64,000 bases of DNA from Pokkaliibacter plantistimulans (GTDB taxonomy: Bacteria > Pseudomonadota > Gammaproteobacteria > Pseudomonadales > Balneatricaceae), in the NCBI RefSeq assembly GCF_003194385.1, contig NZ_LAPT01000047.1, positions 55,638 to 119,637 on the forward strand. The letters are read 5' to 3'. The notes below the pieces were generated by a model that did not search any database, had not been told where the DNA came from, and saw nothing but the letters and a program-made list of their open reading frames with translations. The translations under genes and the position numbers were made by a program. Below, in pieces: positions 26,051 to 35,514 of the stretch; position 1 is the first letter of the stretch; every line of letters starts with the position of its first letter.

Positions 26051-27356
26051 TTCTGGTCGGATACTTGGACGGCTTGGGCTTGACCACCCGCGGGTAACTG
26101 CGATCCGCGCGTCGATGAGGCAGGACGTAGTGCATGGCCGAAGCCTGTAGTTCGGCCAGGTAGCGAGGGATGTTGCCAGGATGCTTCAAAGAGACTCCGT
26201 TCAAGAAGCCCAGAATCGCCCAGGTGCAAGCGGTGAAACTCATTTCACAAGGGTAGATGCCAGGGCAGTGGCGACTCATTTCCAGCATTTGATAACGCAG
26301 CAGGTTGTACCCCAGTAGTACGCCCCACAGTTCTTGTTCAATAATCTCCGGCGTTTTACTTCGCAGGGTGTAGTGCCCCGCGAGCATGCCTTGCTTCAGT
26401 TCTCGATAGCCCAGTTCGATTTCCCAACGCTGACTGTACAGATCCACGATTTCGTCGGGTGGGAAGCGCAGAGGATCGATCATCGAGGTCAGTACCTGCC
26501 GCACTTTGCCCTTGATGGTCTTGCTTAATAGCCGAGCCTGTAGCGTGTCTGGCAGGTCGGGCCATTGTTTACGCGCCTGCGGCGAGGTCTTTAGCGAGAC
26601 GATGGCATCGTGGCGCCCTAACTTATGCAGTACCTCGTATTGAGCATCCTTGCGCAGCGGCAGTAACCAATGGCGCTGAGTGCCTGTCTGTTGCCAGCGA
26701 TGAAGTAACCCCAGTGAATAGAAACCACGGTCGAACAAGGTCAATGAGTGATCGGGTGTCCTGTCGATCAGTTGTTCGGCCAGCTTCATCTCGTTGCTGT
26801 GGTAACCGGCAAAAGCACTACTCACCAGCATGTGGCTGGTCAGCTCCATCTGGCAGACCATGCGAACCTGGGGATAGCCGGTATCGCCATGCTGATTACT
26901 GGCGCTGCCATAGTGCTTGCGGTTGTCGTCCGTATCCGGTGTGCGCCAGACCACGCCATCGACACTGAGCAGGCGCAAACCGGCCCACGTGGGGTGGTTG
27001 GCGCTGGCATGCCAGCCTTGTTGAGTCAGGGAAAAGACTTCTCGCACCGCAGCACTGCCCAAGCGCTGGCGACCTTGCACGATGGCACTGGGTGCGACCA
27101 ATGGCCTCTGCCCAGGCAACATGATGTCCATACGGCTCGCGGCATCCCAGGCTGACATCCGGCGAAACAACGCCATGGCGATCACACACCAGATCATGGC
27201 TTCTAGAGGGAGACGTCGCTTACGCAGGGTCGCCACTCCCGCCGTTTCCAGTGCGGTGCTGACCAGCTCTGGATCAAGCAACGCCCCCAGCTCGTCAAGG
27301 GAGTGAGTAGCAGAAGCCGCTTCGTGAGTCAGTGCCAAGTCGCGGGAAAGTCGCAT
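26025..27356 (-). CDS. IS4 family transposase
   Basis: 443 residues from ATG 27356. An IS4 N-terminal domain lies around residues 20-120, then the DDE catalytic domain: first Asp in [10 protein letters not shown], second in [10 protein letters not shown], and the Glu in the YREK-like signature [14 protein letters not shown]. All three catalytic residues are present, so it should be active. An open frame extends 9 codons upstream (Met at 27383) into a hairpin and is not used. No good ribosome site is seen, consistent with low expression. Confidence 0.92.
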   Translation of the reverse strand: MRLSRDLALTHEAASATHSLDELGALLDPELVSTALETAGVATLRKRRLPLEAMIWCVIAMALFRRMSAWDAASRMDIMLPGQRPLVAPSAIVQGRQRLGSAAVREVFSLTQQGWHASANHPTWAGLRLLSVDGVVWRTPDTDDNRKHYGSASNQHGDTGYPQVRMVCQMELTSHMLVSSAFAGYHSNEMKLAEQLIDRTPDHSLTLFDRGFYSLGLLHRWQQTGTQRHWLLPLRKDAQYEVLHKLGRHDAIVSLKTSPQARKQWPDLPDTLQARLLSKTIKGKVRQVLTSMIDPLRFPPDEIVDLYSQRWEIELGYRELKQGMLAGHYTLRSKTPEIIEQELWGVLLGYNLLRYQMLEMSRHCPGIYPCEMSFTACTWAILGFLNGVSLKHPGNIPRYLAELQASAMHYVLPHRRADRSYPRVVKPKPSKYPTRNKNASQLN

Positions 27357-27362
27357 AAAAAG

Positions 27363-27387
27363 TCCGATGCTCAAAACAAGCATCGGA
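27363..27387 (-). terminator. Hairpin upstream of the IS4 transposase start
   Basis: The arms TCCGATGCT (27363-27371) and AGCATCGGA (27379-27387) enclose a 7-base loop. On the transposase strand the stem is followed by CTTTTT and then the ATG. It would terminate or mask transcripts entering from outside, protecting the host from accidental transposase expression. Confidence 0.65.
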
Positions 27388-27487
27388 TTTTCGTTTCAGG
27401 GCGCAAAAGGTCAAGCTGTTGGGCTTAACTGACTGGCATTAGGCCAGTGGCTGCCATTTTTATTTCGGAAGAGTGCGTTGCTGTGGG

Positions 27488-28990
27488 TTATAGCGGCTCA
27501 GGGCGTTGATAAACACGGATCAGATCCCGACCACTGTTTTTTGCTTCATACAGCATTTTGTCAGCTGCCGCGATCAGGGCGTTGGCGCCCGCAAACGGAT
27601 GTTTACTGCTATGGCAGGCAACGCCTACTGAGGTGCTGACGTGTATGGCATCCCCATGCTCGGAGATGCAGGACAGTTGTTTGATGCCGTCTTTCAGCCT
27701 CAGGGCCAACCTCTCCGTATCATCCTGGCGAGTATTCGGTAAAAGGATGACAAACTCTTCGCCACCGTAACGGGCGACTACATCGGAGCGTCTTAATTGT
27801 CGCTCCATATAGCGCGAAACCTTCTTCAATACTTCGTCGCCCGTCGGGTGGCCATATCTATCGTTGATGTCTTTGAAATTGTCCAGATCCATGAATATCA
27901 GTGATAGCGGCCATTCGTTAGCTTCTGCCTCGCTGAACTCAATCGCCATGATATGTTCCAGGTAACGACGATTATATAGACCTGTCAGGGGGTCGCGTTT
28001 TACCTGATCTTCCAGGTAGCGGTTCTGTTCTTCAAGAATATCTACCTTTTCCCTTTCCTTGCGAATTTCTCGCAGCAGGGTAAGGTTGCGGATGGCTAAT
28101 ACCTCTGATGCGGTTTCCTGGATTTGCTCGGCCTGCTTGCTGCTGAATAACTGGATATTGAATAGCTGGCCGAAGCTTTCCATTTGGCTGGTGACGTAAT
28201 CAATCACTCCCTGAAATTCGCTGTCGGTCAGTTTTACCAGTTTTTGGTTGGCGATCATTGCGGTAAAGGACGCTTGGCGAATGCTTGGGTGTAGCCAGAT
28301 GTCGGCAATTCGCCCAGATAACGCAACAATCGAAAGAAACTGTGATGCTTCTTCGGTCTCATGAGTGATTGCCAGGTCGTCACTGAACTGAATGGCATTG
28401 CAGAGTAGGTCAGGAAAGTTCCACTGCTGCAATAGCCAGTGACCTACTTCTGTATGGTCAGTTTTATAGGTTTGGCGTTCCAGTCGCAAAATGTCCTGAT
28501 GGGTTTTGGCCTCAAGGATTATCTGTTGATAGCCGTCATCCATCGCATCCAGTGCCAGTATGCCAATATCCTGAAGCAAGGCGGCGAGAAACAAATCCTC
28601 CTTGTTAGGGATGTTGTGGCGTTGGCCTATCAGGCGGGCAACGATAGAGGATATCAAGCTGCGTTTCCATACCTGCAGCAAATGTGGTTGACCTTCACTG
28701 CGTAGGCCGTGGGTAATGCTGAAGCTGAGTGAAAGGGTGATAACGCTATGGAGGCCCAGCTTGATGATAGCTTGATTCAGGTTTTGGGTTTTGCTGAGCT
28801 GCCCATAGAGTGGGGAGTTAGCAACACGAATGACCTTGGCTGCCAACGCGGGATCTTTCGCGAGTATCGAGATGACCTCGTCGGGGTCTAAGTCTGGCTT
28901 GCCTGCCGCTTCCACCAGTTGCAGAGCGACAGAAGGCAGGCTCGGCAACTTGGTGCATTGTTTCAGACGAAGCTCAATCTGGTCATCCAT
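27488..28990 (-). CDS. HDOD and GGDEF domain protein (putative diguanylate cyclase)
   Basis: 500 residues. An HDOD domain spans about residues 10-210 (LPSLPSVALQLVEAAGKPDL at its start), a predicted coiled-coil linker lies around 300-335 (REIRKEREKVDILEEQNRYL), and a GGDEF domain runs from about 335 to 495. The active-site loop is YGGEEF near residue 409. The product-inhibition I-site RRSD lies five residues before it. The cyclase should therefore make c-di-GMP and be feedback-inhibited. HDOD is a catalytically inactive HD relative used in signalling. The gene stands alone; its input signal is unknown. Confidence 0.92.
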   Translation of the reverse strand: MDDQIELRLKQCTKLPSLPSVALQLVEAAGKPDLDPDEVISILAKDPALAAKVIRVANSPLYGQLSKTQNLNQAIIKLGLHSVITLSLSFSITHGLRSEGQPHLLQVWKRSLISSIVARLIGQRHNIPNKEDLFLAALLQDIGILALDAMDDGYQQIILEAKTHQDILRLERQTYKTDHTEVGHWLLQQWNFPDLLCNAIQFSDDLAITHETEEASQFLSIVALSGRIADIWLHPSIRQASFTAMIANQKLVKLTDSEFQGVIDYVTSQMESFGQLFNIQLFSSKQAEQIQETASEVLAIRNLTLLREIRKEREKVDILEEQNRYLEDQVKRDPLTGLYNRRYLEHIMAIEFSEAEANEWPLSLIFMDLDNFKDINDRYGHPTGDEVLKKVSRYMERQLRRSDVVARYGGEEFVILLPNTRQDDTERLALRLKDGIKQLSCISEHGDAIHVSTSVGVACHSSKHPFAGANALIAAADKMLYEAKNSGRDLIRVYQRPEPL

Positions 28991-29386
28991 CTAGGATCTC
29001 TTTTCTTGCAAATCTACAGTCGATAGCTTAGTAAAAGCCCTTTGCGTTTTAAATACACCAATGTCAAGGCTTCGGCATTTCATCGAAAAATGACATCGTT
29101 ATATGTGTGTTCTGCTGTCGGGGGTGTGGATATGATGTGTAGTCTGGACTGGGTGCGAGTGACATTGCTGTGAGTGGGGTTGTGTCTCTGGTGTTAAGAA
29201 TAGGCACTGTGCTTGGCGTTTACATTGTAACGCTTGGAGGTCGAGGCTGTTAGTGCAATGGATGTTCATTTCTTAAAATTGTTGTTCGACGCAGGGTTCT
29301 TGTCTGAGTATTTTTACGGAAATGTAAGGTGGGTTTCACTGCAGGCAATGGAGGACTTTCATGGCAGACGAAAGTCCTCAGCTTAA
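28991..29386. other. Intergenic region upstream of the HDOD-GGDEF gene
   Basis: 396 bp, fairly G/T-rich. It holds the hairpin at 29351-29379 and presumably the promoter of the HDOD-GGDEF gene. No further structure or coding frame was recognised. Confidence 0.45.
29351..29379 (-). terminator. Hairpin after the YfcL-like gene
   Basis: The arms GAGGACTTTC and GAAAGTCCTC form a perfect 10-bp stem around a 9-base loop, just past the stop codon. No T-run follows on the gene's strand. Confidence 0.5.
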
Positions 29387-29653
29387 TCAGGCTTTGATTT
29401 GATGCCATAAACGGCTGATCATGGACTTGTCATCTTCGCTCAGGCGGTCAACGTTAAATGCCTGTTCTATAGCCTCATCCATGCGTAAATTGAAATCTGC
29501 CACGTCTGTACCTTCCTCATAGGTCACGAGGCTGATGTGACCCATCAAGTAAGAGTAAGCAAAGAGCTGCTCTTCGCCAGCATTGCACTCCATGTCGCGC
29601 AGTTGCTGATCAAGTTGCTCGCCGTACTCAATAAAAGAAGATGTGCTGCTCAT
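29387..29653 (-). CDS. YfcL family protein
   Basis: 88 residues, close to E. coli YfcL (about 92). The shared pattern EEQLFAYSYLMGHISLV, followed by an acidic helix and a Trp near the C-terminus (SRLWHQIKA), supports the family. It is a small, acidic, helical cytoplasmic protein without a known role. It lies 22 bp after the DUF3108 gene on the same strand and probably belongs to the purine-DUF3108 transcription unit. Confidence 0.7.
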   Translation of the reverse strand: MSSTSSFIEYGEQLDQQLRDMECNAGEEQLFAYSYLMGHISLVTYEEGTDVADFNLRMDEAIEQAFNVDRLSEDDKSMISRLWHQIKA

Positions 29654-29674
29654 AACCTGCTTCTTGTGCTTTGT

Positions 29675-30361
29675 TCAGTTCAGGGATTTCAATACAAGGC
29701 GATAAGTTTTGTCGTCTTTTTCAACTTGCTGTAGCTGTACTATCTGGTAATCCAGTTCCGGTGCAAGCCATATAAGGGTTTCGCGATCACTGCCTGACTC
29801 GCGTACTCTCTTCAGTTTGATGGTTTCAAAAGTGCCAGCAGGTGTCTTGATCTGCTCTGTGCCGACATTCTCAAACACGTAGCTGTCGAGCTTTCCGCCA
29901 GTGGCAACGTCATACTTGTACTGCTTGACGGCATTCTCCAGATCAAGCAGGAGTTGTGCTTGATAGCTTAATTTGTCTTGAGTGTGCTCGGGAATTTCCA
30001 TGTGCCAAGGTTTATCTTGCACATTGTTGTGGACACGTTTTTGTTCCCAGTCAAAGTCGAGCACTGCTGACCGCTTCTTGCCCAGTACTTTGCGTAAAAA
30101 TTCGTAGTGCAGTGGCTGCACTGCGCCATTCTGCAGGCGAAACTCGGTACTTTCATCCAGGCTGGCCAGAGCGTTCTCGATGCGAATACTCAGTATCCAG
30201 TGCCCGTCAGCTGTTTGTTGCAAAGATCGAACGGCGCTTGCGCCAACGGTAATGCCAGCATCGATTTCGGCACTGTAATGAGCTTCAAATGGCTTCAGGG
30301 TCGCTGCATGCGAGTGGAGGCCAAACGCCAGTAAAAATGGAGCCCAGAGTTTTTTAAGCAT
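29675..30361 (-). CDS. DUF3108 domain-containing periplasmic protein
   Basis: 228 residues from ATG 30361, which has GAGGG seven bases upstream; the open frame extends 22 more codons. A signal peptide (MLKKLWAPFLLAFGLHSHAA) precedes a beta-rich body starting KPFEAHYSAE, the DUF3108 hallmark, with TPAGTFETIKLKRVR in the C-terminal half. Its function is unknown. Its place after purN matches the order seen in Pseudomonas. Confidence 0.83.
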   Translation of the reverse strand: MLKKLWAPFLLAFGLHSHAATLKPFEAHYSAEIDAGITVGASAVRSLQQTADGHWILSIRIENALASLDESTEFRLQNGAVQPLHYEFLRKVLGKKRSAVLDFDWEQKRVHNNVQDKPWHMEIPEHTQDKLSYQAQLLLDLENAVKQYKYDVATGGKLDSYVFENVGTEQIKTPAGTFETIKLKRVRESGSDRETLIWLAPELDYQIVQLQQVEKDDKTYRLVLKSLN

Positions 30362-30454
30362 TGCATCCCTCATGAGTGCGACATAAATCCGACGCCTGTC
30401 TATACGGTCAGGAATCCTAACATACAAACAGGCGCTGGTAAGAGGCTCTATGTT

Positions 30455-31102
30455 TCAGGATGATCTGTGAATGTGGCCTGTAGAGGGCAAGGATGCATTA
30501 TCCAGCAGCACCGTACCATCTGGGCTGAGAGTGAGTCGATCACAGCAGTACCAGTCTATGGCCATGGGGTAAATTTGATGTTCCAGAATGTGGACGCGCT
30601 GAGCCAGTGAGTCAGGGTTGTCTTCTGGATTAATATCAAGTTGTCCCTGAACAATCAGTGGGCCGCCATCGAGTTCTTCTGTAACGAAATGCACAGTGGC
30701 GCCGTGCAGTTTATCTCCAGCCTCAATGGCTCGCTGATGGGTATTGAGCCCTTTATATTTTGGCAGCAGAGAAGGGTGGATATTAAACAGCCTGCCAGAG
30801 TAATGGCGGGTGAACTCAGGCGTAAGAATACGCATGAACCCCGCTAATATGACCAGGTCAGGGTGCTGACTATCTATAAGCGTCATCAGCTCGGCATCAA
30901 ACGCTTCCCGGCTGCTGAAGTCTTTGTGTGACAGGCTGAAAGTTGGAATGCCAGCGTTACGCGCGCGCTCCAAACCGTAGGCATCACTTTTATTGGAAAT
31001 GACAGCAGTTACCTGGGCAGGGCAGGTGCCCTGCGCCAGATAGTCCAGAATAGCCTGTAAATTGCTACCGCTGCCTGAGATTAGTACGACCAGGCGCTTC
31101 AC
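30455..31102 (-). CDS. purN: Phosphoribosylglycinamide formyltransferase
   Basis: 215 residues. It begins with the nucleotide-binding loop LVVLISGSGSNLQAIL, and the catalytic region reads GFMRILTPEF, then NIHPSLLPKYKGLNTH with the catalytic Asn and His, and GATVHFVTEELDGGPLI with the Asp loop. It transfers a formyl group from 10-formyltetrahydrofolate to GAR, the third step of purine synthesis. purM ends one base before this start codon, so the two are translated together. Confidence 0.97.
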   Translation of the reverse strand: MKRLVVLISGSGSNLQAILDYLAQGTCPAQVTAVISNKSDAYGLERARNAGIPTFSLSHKDFSSREAFDAELMTLIDSQHPDLVILAGFMRILTPEFTRHYSGRLFNIHPSLLPKYKGLNTHQRAIEAGDKLHGATVHFVTEELDGGPLIVQGQLDINPEDNPDSLAQRVHILEHQIYPMAIDWYCCDRLTLSPDGTVLLDNASLPSTGHIHRSS

Positions 31103-31103
31103 C

Positions 31104-32168
31104 TCAGGCCTCCTGAGAAATTACTTCCACACGCTCTTCGCCTTCTGAGGCGGCAGCGATCGAGCCAATGATCCAGGCATTCTCGCCGGCATCCTGCAGT
31201 AACTTCAGGGTATTGGCTGCTGTGTCAGCAGGAACGCTGATAACCATGCCTACGCCGCAGTTAAAGGTTCGATGCATTTCGCGGGTTTCAACGTTACCTG
31301 CCTGCTGCAGCCACTGGAAAACGGGTGGTAGTTCCCAGGAGTTACCGTTGAGTACTGCTTTGGTGCCTGCAGGCAGAACGCGAGGAATGTTTTCCAGCAG
31401 GCCGCCACCGGTGATGTGAGCCAGGGCGTTTACCTGAGTCTCTTTGATCAGCTTGAGCAGGTTTTTAACGTAAATACGGGTGGGAGCCATGAGGGCATCA
31501 GCGAGAGAGGTATCGCTTCCTGCCAGTTTGTCAGCAGGATTGGCGCCGCTTACTTCCAGAATTTTGCGGATCAGGGAGTAGCCGTTGGAGTGAGGTCCGC
31601 TAGAGCCCAGAGCCAGTAGTGTGTCGCCAACGCTCACCTTATTGCCATCGATGATTTCAGACTTTTCTACTACGCCAACACAGAACCCTGCCAGGTCGTA
31701 GTCTTCGCCTTCATACATGCCGGGCATTTCAGCTGTTTCTCCGCCGACCAGCGCACAACCTGCCAGTTCGCAGCCCGCGCCAATTCCGGTTACTACCTGA
31801 GCTGCAATATCAACATTCAGTTTGCCGGTTGCGTAGTAATCTAGGAAGAACAGAGGTTCTGCACCTGCAACCACCAGATCGTTGACACACATGGCTACCA
31901 GATCGATACCGATAGTATCGTGTTTGCCCAGATCCATAGCCAGGCGCAGTTTTGTGCCCACGCCGTCAGTGCCAGAAACCAGAACAGGTTGACGATATCC
32001 AGCGGGGATTTCGCACAATGCACCGAATCCACCCAAGCCGCCAAGTACCTCTGGGCGTTTGGTGCGGGAAGCGACACCTTTAATGCGTTCCACCAATGCA
32101 TTACCTGCATCGATATCTACGCCCGCATCTTTATAACTCAGGGATTTCTTTTGATCAGTGGAGGTCAT
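31104..32168 (-). CDS. purM: Phosphoribosylformylglycinamidine cyclo-ligase
   Basis: 354 residues from ATG 32168; a TTG three codons upstream is not favoured. Family marks are [20 protein letters not shown], the ATP-binding [23 protein letters not shown] and [16 protein letters not shown]. It makes AIR from FGAM with ATP, step five of purine synthesis. The purM-purN order is the same as in E. coli. No PurR-type operator was recognised upstream. Confidence 0.97.
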   Translation of the reverse strand: MTSTDQKKSLSYKDAGVDIDAGNALVERIKGVASRTKRPEVLGGLGGFGALCEIPAGYRQPVLVSGTDGVGTKLRLAMDLGKHDTIGIDLVAMCVNDLVVAGAEPLFFLDYYATGKLNVDIAAQVVTGIGAGCELAGCALVGGETAEMPGMYEGEDYDLAGFCVGVVEKSEIIDGNKVSVGDTLLALGSSGPHSNGYSLIRKILEVSGANPADKLAGSDTSLADALMAPTRIYVKNLLKLIKETQVNALAHITGGGLLENIPRVLPAGTKAVLNGNSWELPPVFQWLQQAGNVETREMHRTFNCGVGMVISVPADTAANTLKLLQDAGENAWIIGSIAAASEGEERVEVISQEA

Positions 32169-32507
32169 CGTCCTCAATCCAACGCCGTAAAAAGTGGAGT
32201 AAAAACAATCCAGTTGGTGTGAAAAACACTACTGAACTTCAAGCCGAAATGGGGGCCTAATCGAGGGCGATAGTTTAGCAGTAAAGGGTGGGAGTGGCGA
32301 CAACTATCCCGGTACCGGAGACGTAGACATTTTCGCGCGGTTGTTAAAGGAAGAGTGCTTGTGCTTACAATGGTGGGACAAGTTCAGTCCGGGATCGGCG
32401 GTGTTCCTCTTGTTAACAGAGGAGTGGAAAGAGCATGAATGTCTCGCTGGTGTCATTCAATTGTCGGGCACTCAGTTACGCGATGTTTTGACCGAATGTG
32501 GAGCGGT
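32169..32507. other. Divergent promoter region between purM and the DUF2066 gene
   Basis: 339 bp. It should carry both promoters; no convincing operator, riboswitch or small gene was recognised. Confidence 0.45.
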
Positions 32508-33557
32508 ATGAACAAGATCAAGATGTTTTTGCACATTGGCCTGTTACTGGCGGGGTGCTGTGCTAACGCCCATGGTCAGGTTATCGACAACTATGTGAGT
32601 GATGATCAGCGGTTGCAGGTAGATAGTCAGGACGCACAAAAGGCGGCATTGCGTCAGGGGTTGTCTGATGTCCTTCTGCGTCAGCTAGGTATGAAAGAGC
32701 TGCTCTCGAATCCGCATCTGGTTGATGCGCTGGATCATCCAGATAGCTATGTGATTGACTTCAAAGTTGATCGTGCAGTGCAGTCAGGAGAAGAGGGACT
32801 GTTCACCTTACATATCAATTTTGACCAGAATGCACTTAACCAGCTTTATAAAGAGGCATCACTTGTACCCTGGTCACGTAATCGTAGTTCAGTACTTATG
32901 TGGTTGGCGCAGGAGCAGCAAGGGCAAAGACAGTTAGTTGCCAACTCACCTCTGGCAGTGGCCATGCAGGCGCAAGCGCAGAAGCGCGGTATTCCTCTTT
33001 TTCGGCCTTTAATGGATTTGCAGGATGAGTTGGGCTTGAGCGTTGGTGATGCCTGGGGCTTCTTCGCTGAGCCGATTCAAAAAGCCTCCTCCCGATACGG
33101 GGCGCAGGCTGTCCTGACGGGGCGGGTCTATCAGGAGCAAGGGAAATGGACTTCGCAATGGCAGCTCCTGGATCGGGATCGACAGATGCTATTCAAAAGC
33201 CAGCAGGATAGTCTGGATGCGATTGCGGCGGACATAGTCGATCAGCTTGCTGTTTACTTCGCCAAGCAGGATAAACTGAGTGCACTGCAAGGTGCAGGCG
33301 CTTATTTCCTGAGCGTGTCGGGGATTCGCAGTCTGGATGACTGGCAGGCTTTGCAGAAAGATTTGCAACAGCTGAGCTCGATTGTGTCGTTTCAGCTGGA
33401 TGCCATGCAAGGTAATGAGGTTCGGGTCCGCGTGATTAGTTCAGGGACAATCCGGCAGTTGCAGGATGAGTTGTCCCAAAATAATAGTCTGCGCGCACAA
33501 GCTGGCTCAGATGAGCAGACACTAAATTTCAATTGGCAAGGAGCTGAGTCGCCATGA
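32508..33557 (+). CDS. DUF2066 domain-containing exported protein
   Basis: 349 residues from ATG 32508 (GGAG upstream; the frame is open 23 codons further). The signal peptide MNKIKMFLHIGLLLAGCCAN ends in AHG. The body is a DUF2066 domain with alternating helices (DAQKAALRQGLSDVLLRQLG near its start). It is periplasmic, and the function is unknown. The stop overlaps the start of the next gene by four bases, and the three genes DUF2066-perM-hda form one unit, an order shared with Pseudomonas. Confidence 0.83.
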   Translation: MNKIKMFLHIGLLLAGCCANAHGQVIDNYVSDDQRLQVDSQDAQKAALRQGLSDVLLRQLGMKELLSNPHLVDALDHPDSYVIDFKVDRAVQSGEEGLFTLHINFDQNALNQLYKEASLVPWSRNRSSVLMWLAQEQQGQRQLVANSPLAVAMQAQAQKRGIPLFRPLMDLQDELGLSVGDAWGFFAEPIQKASSRYGAQAVLTGRVYQEQGKWTSQWQLLDRDRQMLFKSQQDSLDAIAADIVDQLAVYFAKQDKLSALQGAGAYFLSVSGIRSLDDWQALQKDLQQLSSIVSFQLDAMQGNEVRVRVISSGTIRQLQDELSQNNSLRAQAGSDEQTLNFNWQGAESP

Positions 33558-34687
33558 CGGAGCTACAAAAGCGTTGGCTGCTGGTGTTGACAGTTGTAAT
33601 GGTTGCTTTTGTGTATTTGTTGTTGCCGATACTGGCCCCCTTTCTTGCGGGCATGCTCCTGGCTTATATGGCTGACCCGATCGCCGACCGACTAGAGGCA
33701 AAAGGCATTAGTCGTACTGGTTCGGTCATTATTGTTTTTGTAGGAATGACGCTGCTGTTGATACTGGCTGTATTGCTGGTGTTGCCCAGTCTGGGCAAGC
33801 AGATAGAAACGCTGACTAGTCTGCTTCCTGAAGGGTGGGCGATGTTGCAGCAAAAAGTGGTTCCGCTGATAGAGCACTGGACCGGCTTTGACATTGATAG
33901 CACTACAGCGGTTAAAGCCAAGCAGGCGATTACAGGCAATCTGCAGCAGACGACAGACGTCGTGGCGATGTTGATTTCTCAGGCTACCAAATCCAGCCTC
34001 AGTCTGGTGACCTGGATTGCCAATCTGGCATTGGTCCCCGTCGTTACATTTTATCTGTTGCGTGACTGGGACGTGATGGTAGCGCGCATTCGTGACTATT
34101 TGCCACGCAATCTGGAGCCCAAGGTGTCACTCTGGGCGAGTGAGTGCGACGATGTGCTGGGCGCCTTTGTACGCGGGCAGCTTACTGTTATGGCCGCTCT
34201 CGGTGCTATCTATGCAGTAGGTCTGGCTCTGGTTGGGCTCAAGTTGGCGTTGCTGATAGGTGTATTGGCCGGATTGGCCAGTATCGTTCCTTATCTCGGT
34301 GTCATTGTAGGGCTGGGAATGGCGCTGATTGCAGCCATCATGCAGTTTGATACCTGGCTGCCTCTCGTGTGGGTTTGTGTCGTGTTTGGTATTGGGCAGA
34401 TGCTGGAAGGTATGGTTCTGACTCCCAACTTAGTGGGTGACAAGATTGGATTGCATCCGGTAGTAGTGATATTTGCGGTACTTGCAGGTGGGCAACTCTT
34501 TGGTTTTGTTGGTATTCTTCTGGCTTTGCCAGCTGCAGCGGTGATTCGGGTGCTTATGCTGCACCTGTTTCGCCACTATAAAGATGGGCCTCTGTATCAG
34601 AATGATGCCCTTCTTGATGCTGTCGTAGACAACCATCAATCAGGAGAGTTGGGTAGTGGGGCTGATGAGGATAATGGTGAACGTTAA
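33554..34687 (+). CDS. AI-2E family transporter (PerM-like)
   Basis: 377 residues with about seven to eight membrane segments, beginning at residues 8-40 (WLLVLTVVMVAFVYLLLPIL). The family signature PFLAGMLLAYMADPIADRLE is near residue 30, and GVLAGLASIVPYLGVIVGLGM and TPNLVGDKIGLHPVVVIFAV lie in the C-terminal half. Members are proposed exporters of autoinducer-2 or ion exchangers; the substrate here is unknown. The gene is directly followed by hda with no gap. Confidence 0.87.
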   Translation: MTELQKRWLLVLTVVMVAFVYLLLPILAPFLAGMLLAYMADPIADRLEAKGISRTGSVIIVFVGMTLLLILAVLLVLPSLGKQIETLTSLLPEGWAMLQQKVVPLIEHWTGFDIDSTTAVKAKQAITGNLQQTTDVVAMLISQATKSSLSLVTWIANLALVPVVTFYLLRDWDVMVARIRDYLPRNLEPKVSLWASECDDVLGAFVRGQLTVMAALGAIYAVGLALVGLKLALLIGVLAGLASIVPYLGVIVGLGMALIAAIMQFDTWLPLVWVCVVFGIGQMLEGMVLTPNLVGDKIGLHPVVVIFAVLAGGQLFGFVGILLALPAAAVIRVLMLHLFRHYKDGPLYQNDALLDAVVDNHQSGELGSGADEDNGER

Positions 34688-35398
34688 GTGACTACCAAAA
34701 AGCCTTCTTTACCAATCCAGCTGCCGCTATGGTTGCGGCTGCGTGATGACGCAAAGCTGGATAATTTCTATGCCAAAGGAAATGAGCTGGCGATCAGCTC
34801 GATCAGGCAGCTATTTGAAGAGGGCGAGCGTTTTCTCTATTTGTGGGGTGCCAAAGGGACAGGATGCAGCCATCTATTACAATCGGCCTGTCACCATGCA
34901 GGTACGCTCGGCAAGACATCTGTCTATTTGCCCATGGACGAATTGATCGATTATCCCGTTGAACTGCTGGAAAATCTCGAGCAACTGGAGCTGGTTTGTA
35001 TCGATGATGTGCAGGCCATTGCGGGTAACTCACAATGGGAAGAAGCGCTGTTTCACCTCTTTAACAGAATAAGGGATGCTGGTGGTCGTCTATTGACTGC
35101 CGCCACTATGCCCCCACGCCAGCTGTCCATTCAGCTGGCAGATCTGCAATCGCGCTTGAGTTGGGGGGTGGTGATTCAACTGCACGAACTCAGCGATGAA
35201 GAAAAGCTCACCGCATTGAAGATGCGTGCCCATGTGCGCAGTATGGAGCTACCCGATGAGGTGGCCCGATTTATTTTGTTGCGTAGTCCGCGTGACTTAG
35301 CTGCGATGTTTTCCCTACTGGATAAGCTTGATGATGCCTCTTTTACGGCGAAGCGCAAGTTAACAATTCCTTTCGTCAAGGAAACTTTCAACTGGTGA
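34688..35398 (+). CDS. hda: DnaA regulatory inactivator Hda
   Basis: 236 residues starting with GTG immediately after the perM stop codon. It shows an N-terminal clamp-binding segment (QLPLWLRLRDDA, the QL(S/P)L(P)L-type motif for the beta clamp) and a AAA+ domain homologous to DnaA. The Walker A region is degenerate (LYLWGAKGTGCSHLLQSA). Walker B is LVCIDDVQAIAG. With the sliding clamp it stimulates ATP hydrolysis by DnaA and so prevents re-initiation. Confidence 0.93.
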   Translation: MTTKKPSLPIQLPLWLRLRDDAKLDNFYAKGNELAISSIRQLFEEGERFLYLWGAKGTGCSHLLQSACHHAGTLGKTSVYLPMDELIDYPVELLENLEQLELVCIDDVQAIAGNSQWEEALFHLFNRIRDAGGRLLTAATMPPRQLSIQLADLQSRLSWGVVIQLHELSDEEKLTALKMRAHVRSMELPDEVARFILLRSPRDLAAMFSLLDKLDDASFTAKRKLTIPFVKETFNW

Positions 35399-35514
35399 GC
35401 GACGGTGCTTGTATTCTGATGAGCGGCTCGTGAAGGTTTGTGGGTCGATGCAGTACGATCACTGTTCAGTGAACAACATGCTTTAGGCTATCGATTAAGT
35501 GGAGACAATAGACT

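Larger units (their letters stand above)
26016..27442 (-). mobile_element. Complete IS4-family insertion sequence
   Basis: About 1.43 kb. Perfect 18-bp terminal inverted repeats (TAATGCCAGTCAGTTAAG at 26016-26033 and its complement at 27424-27441) flank one transposase gene. The 10-bp direct duplication GCCAGTGGCT lies at 26006-26015 and 27443-27452, within the size range of IS4-family insertions. It carries a terminator-like hairpin at its left end and another just upstream of the transposase start. It appears intact and recent because the duplication is perfect. Confidence 0.92.

Noticed and set aside
32169..32507. Purine riboswitch or PurR operator upstream of purM
   Set aside because: No aptamer-like conserved core or recognisable PurR palindrome was seen.
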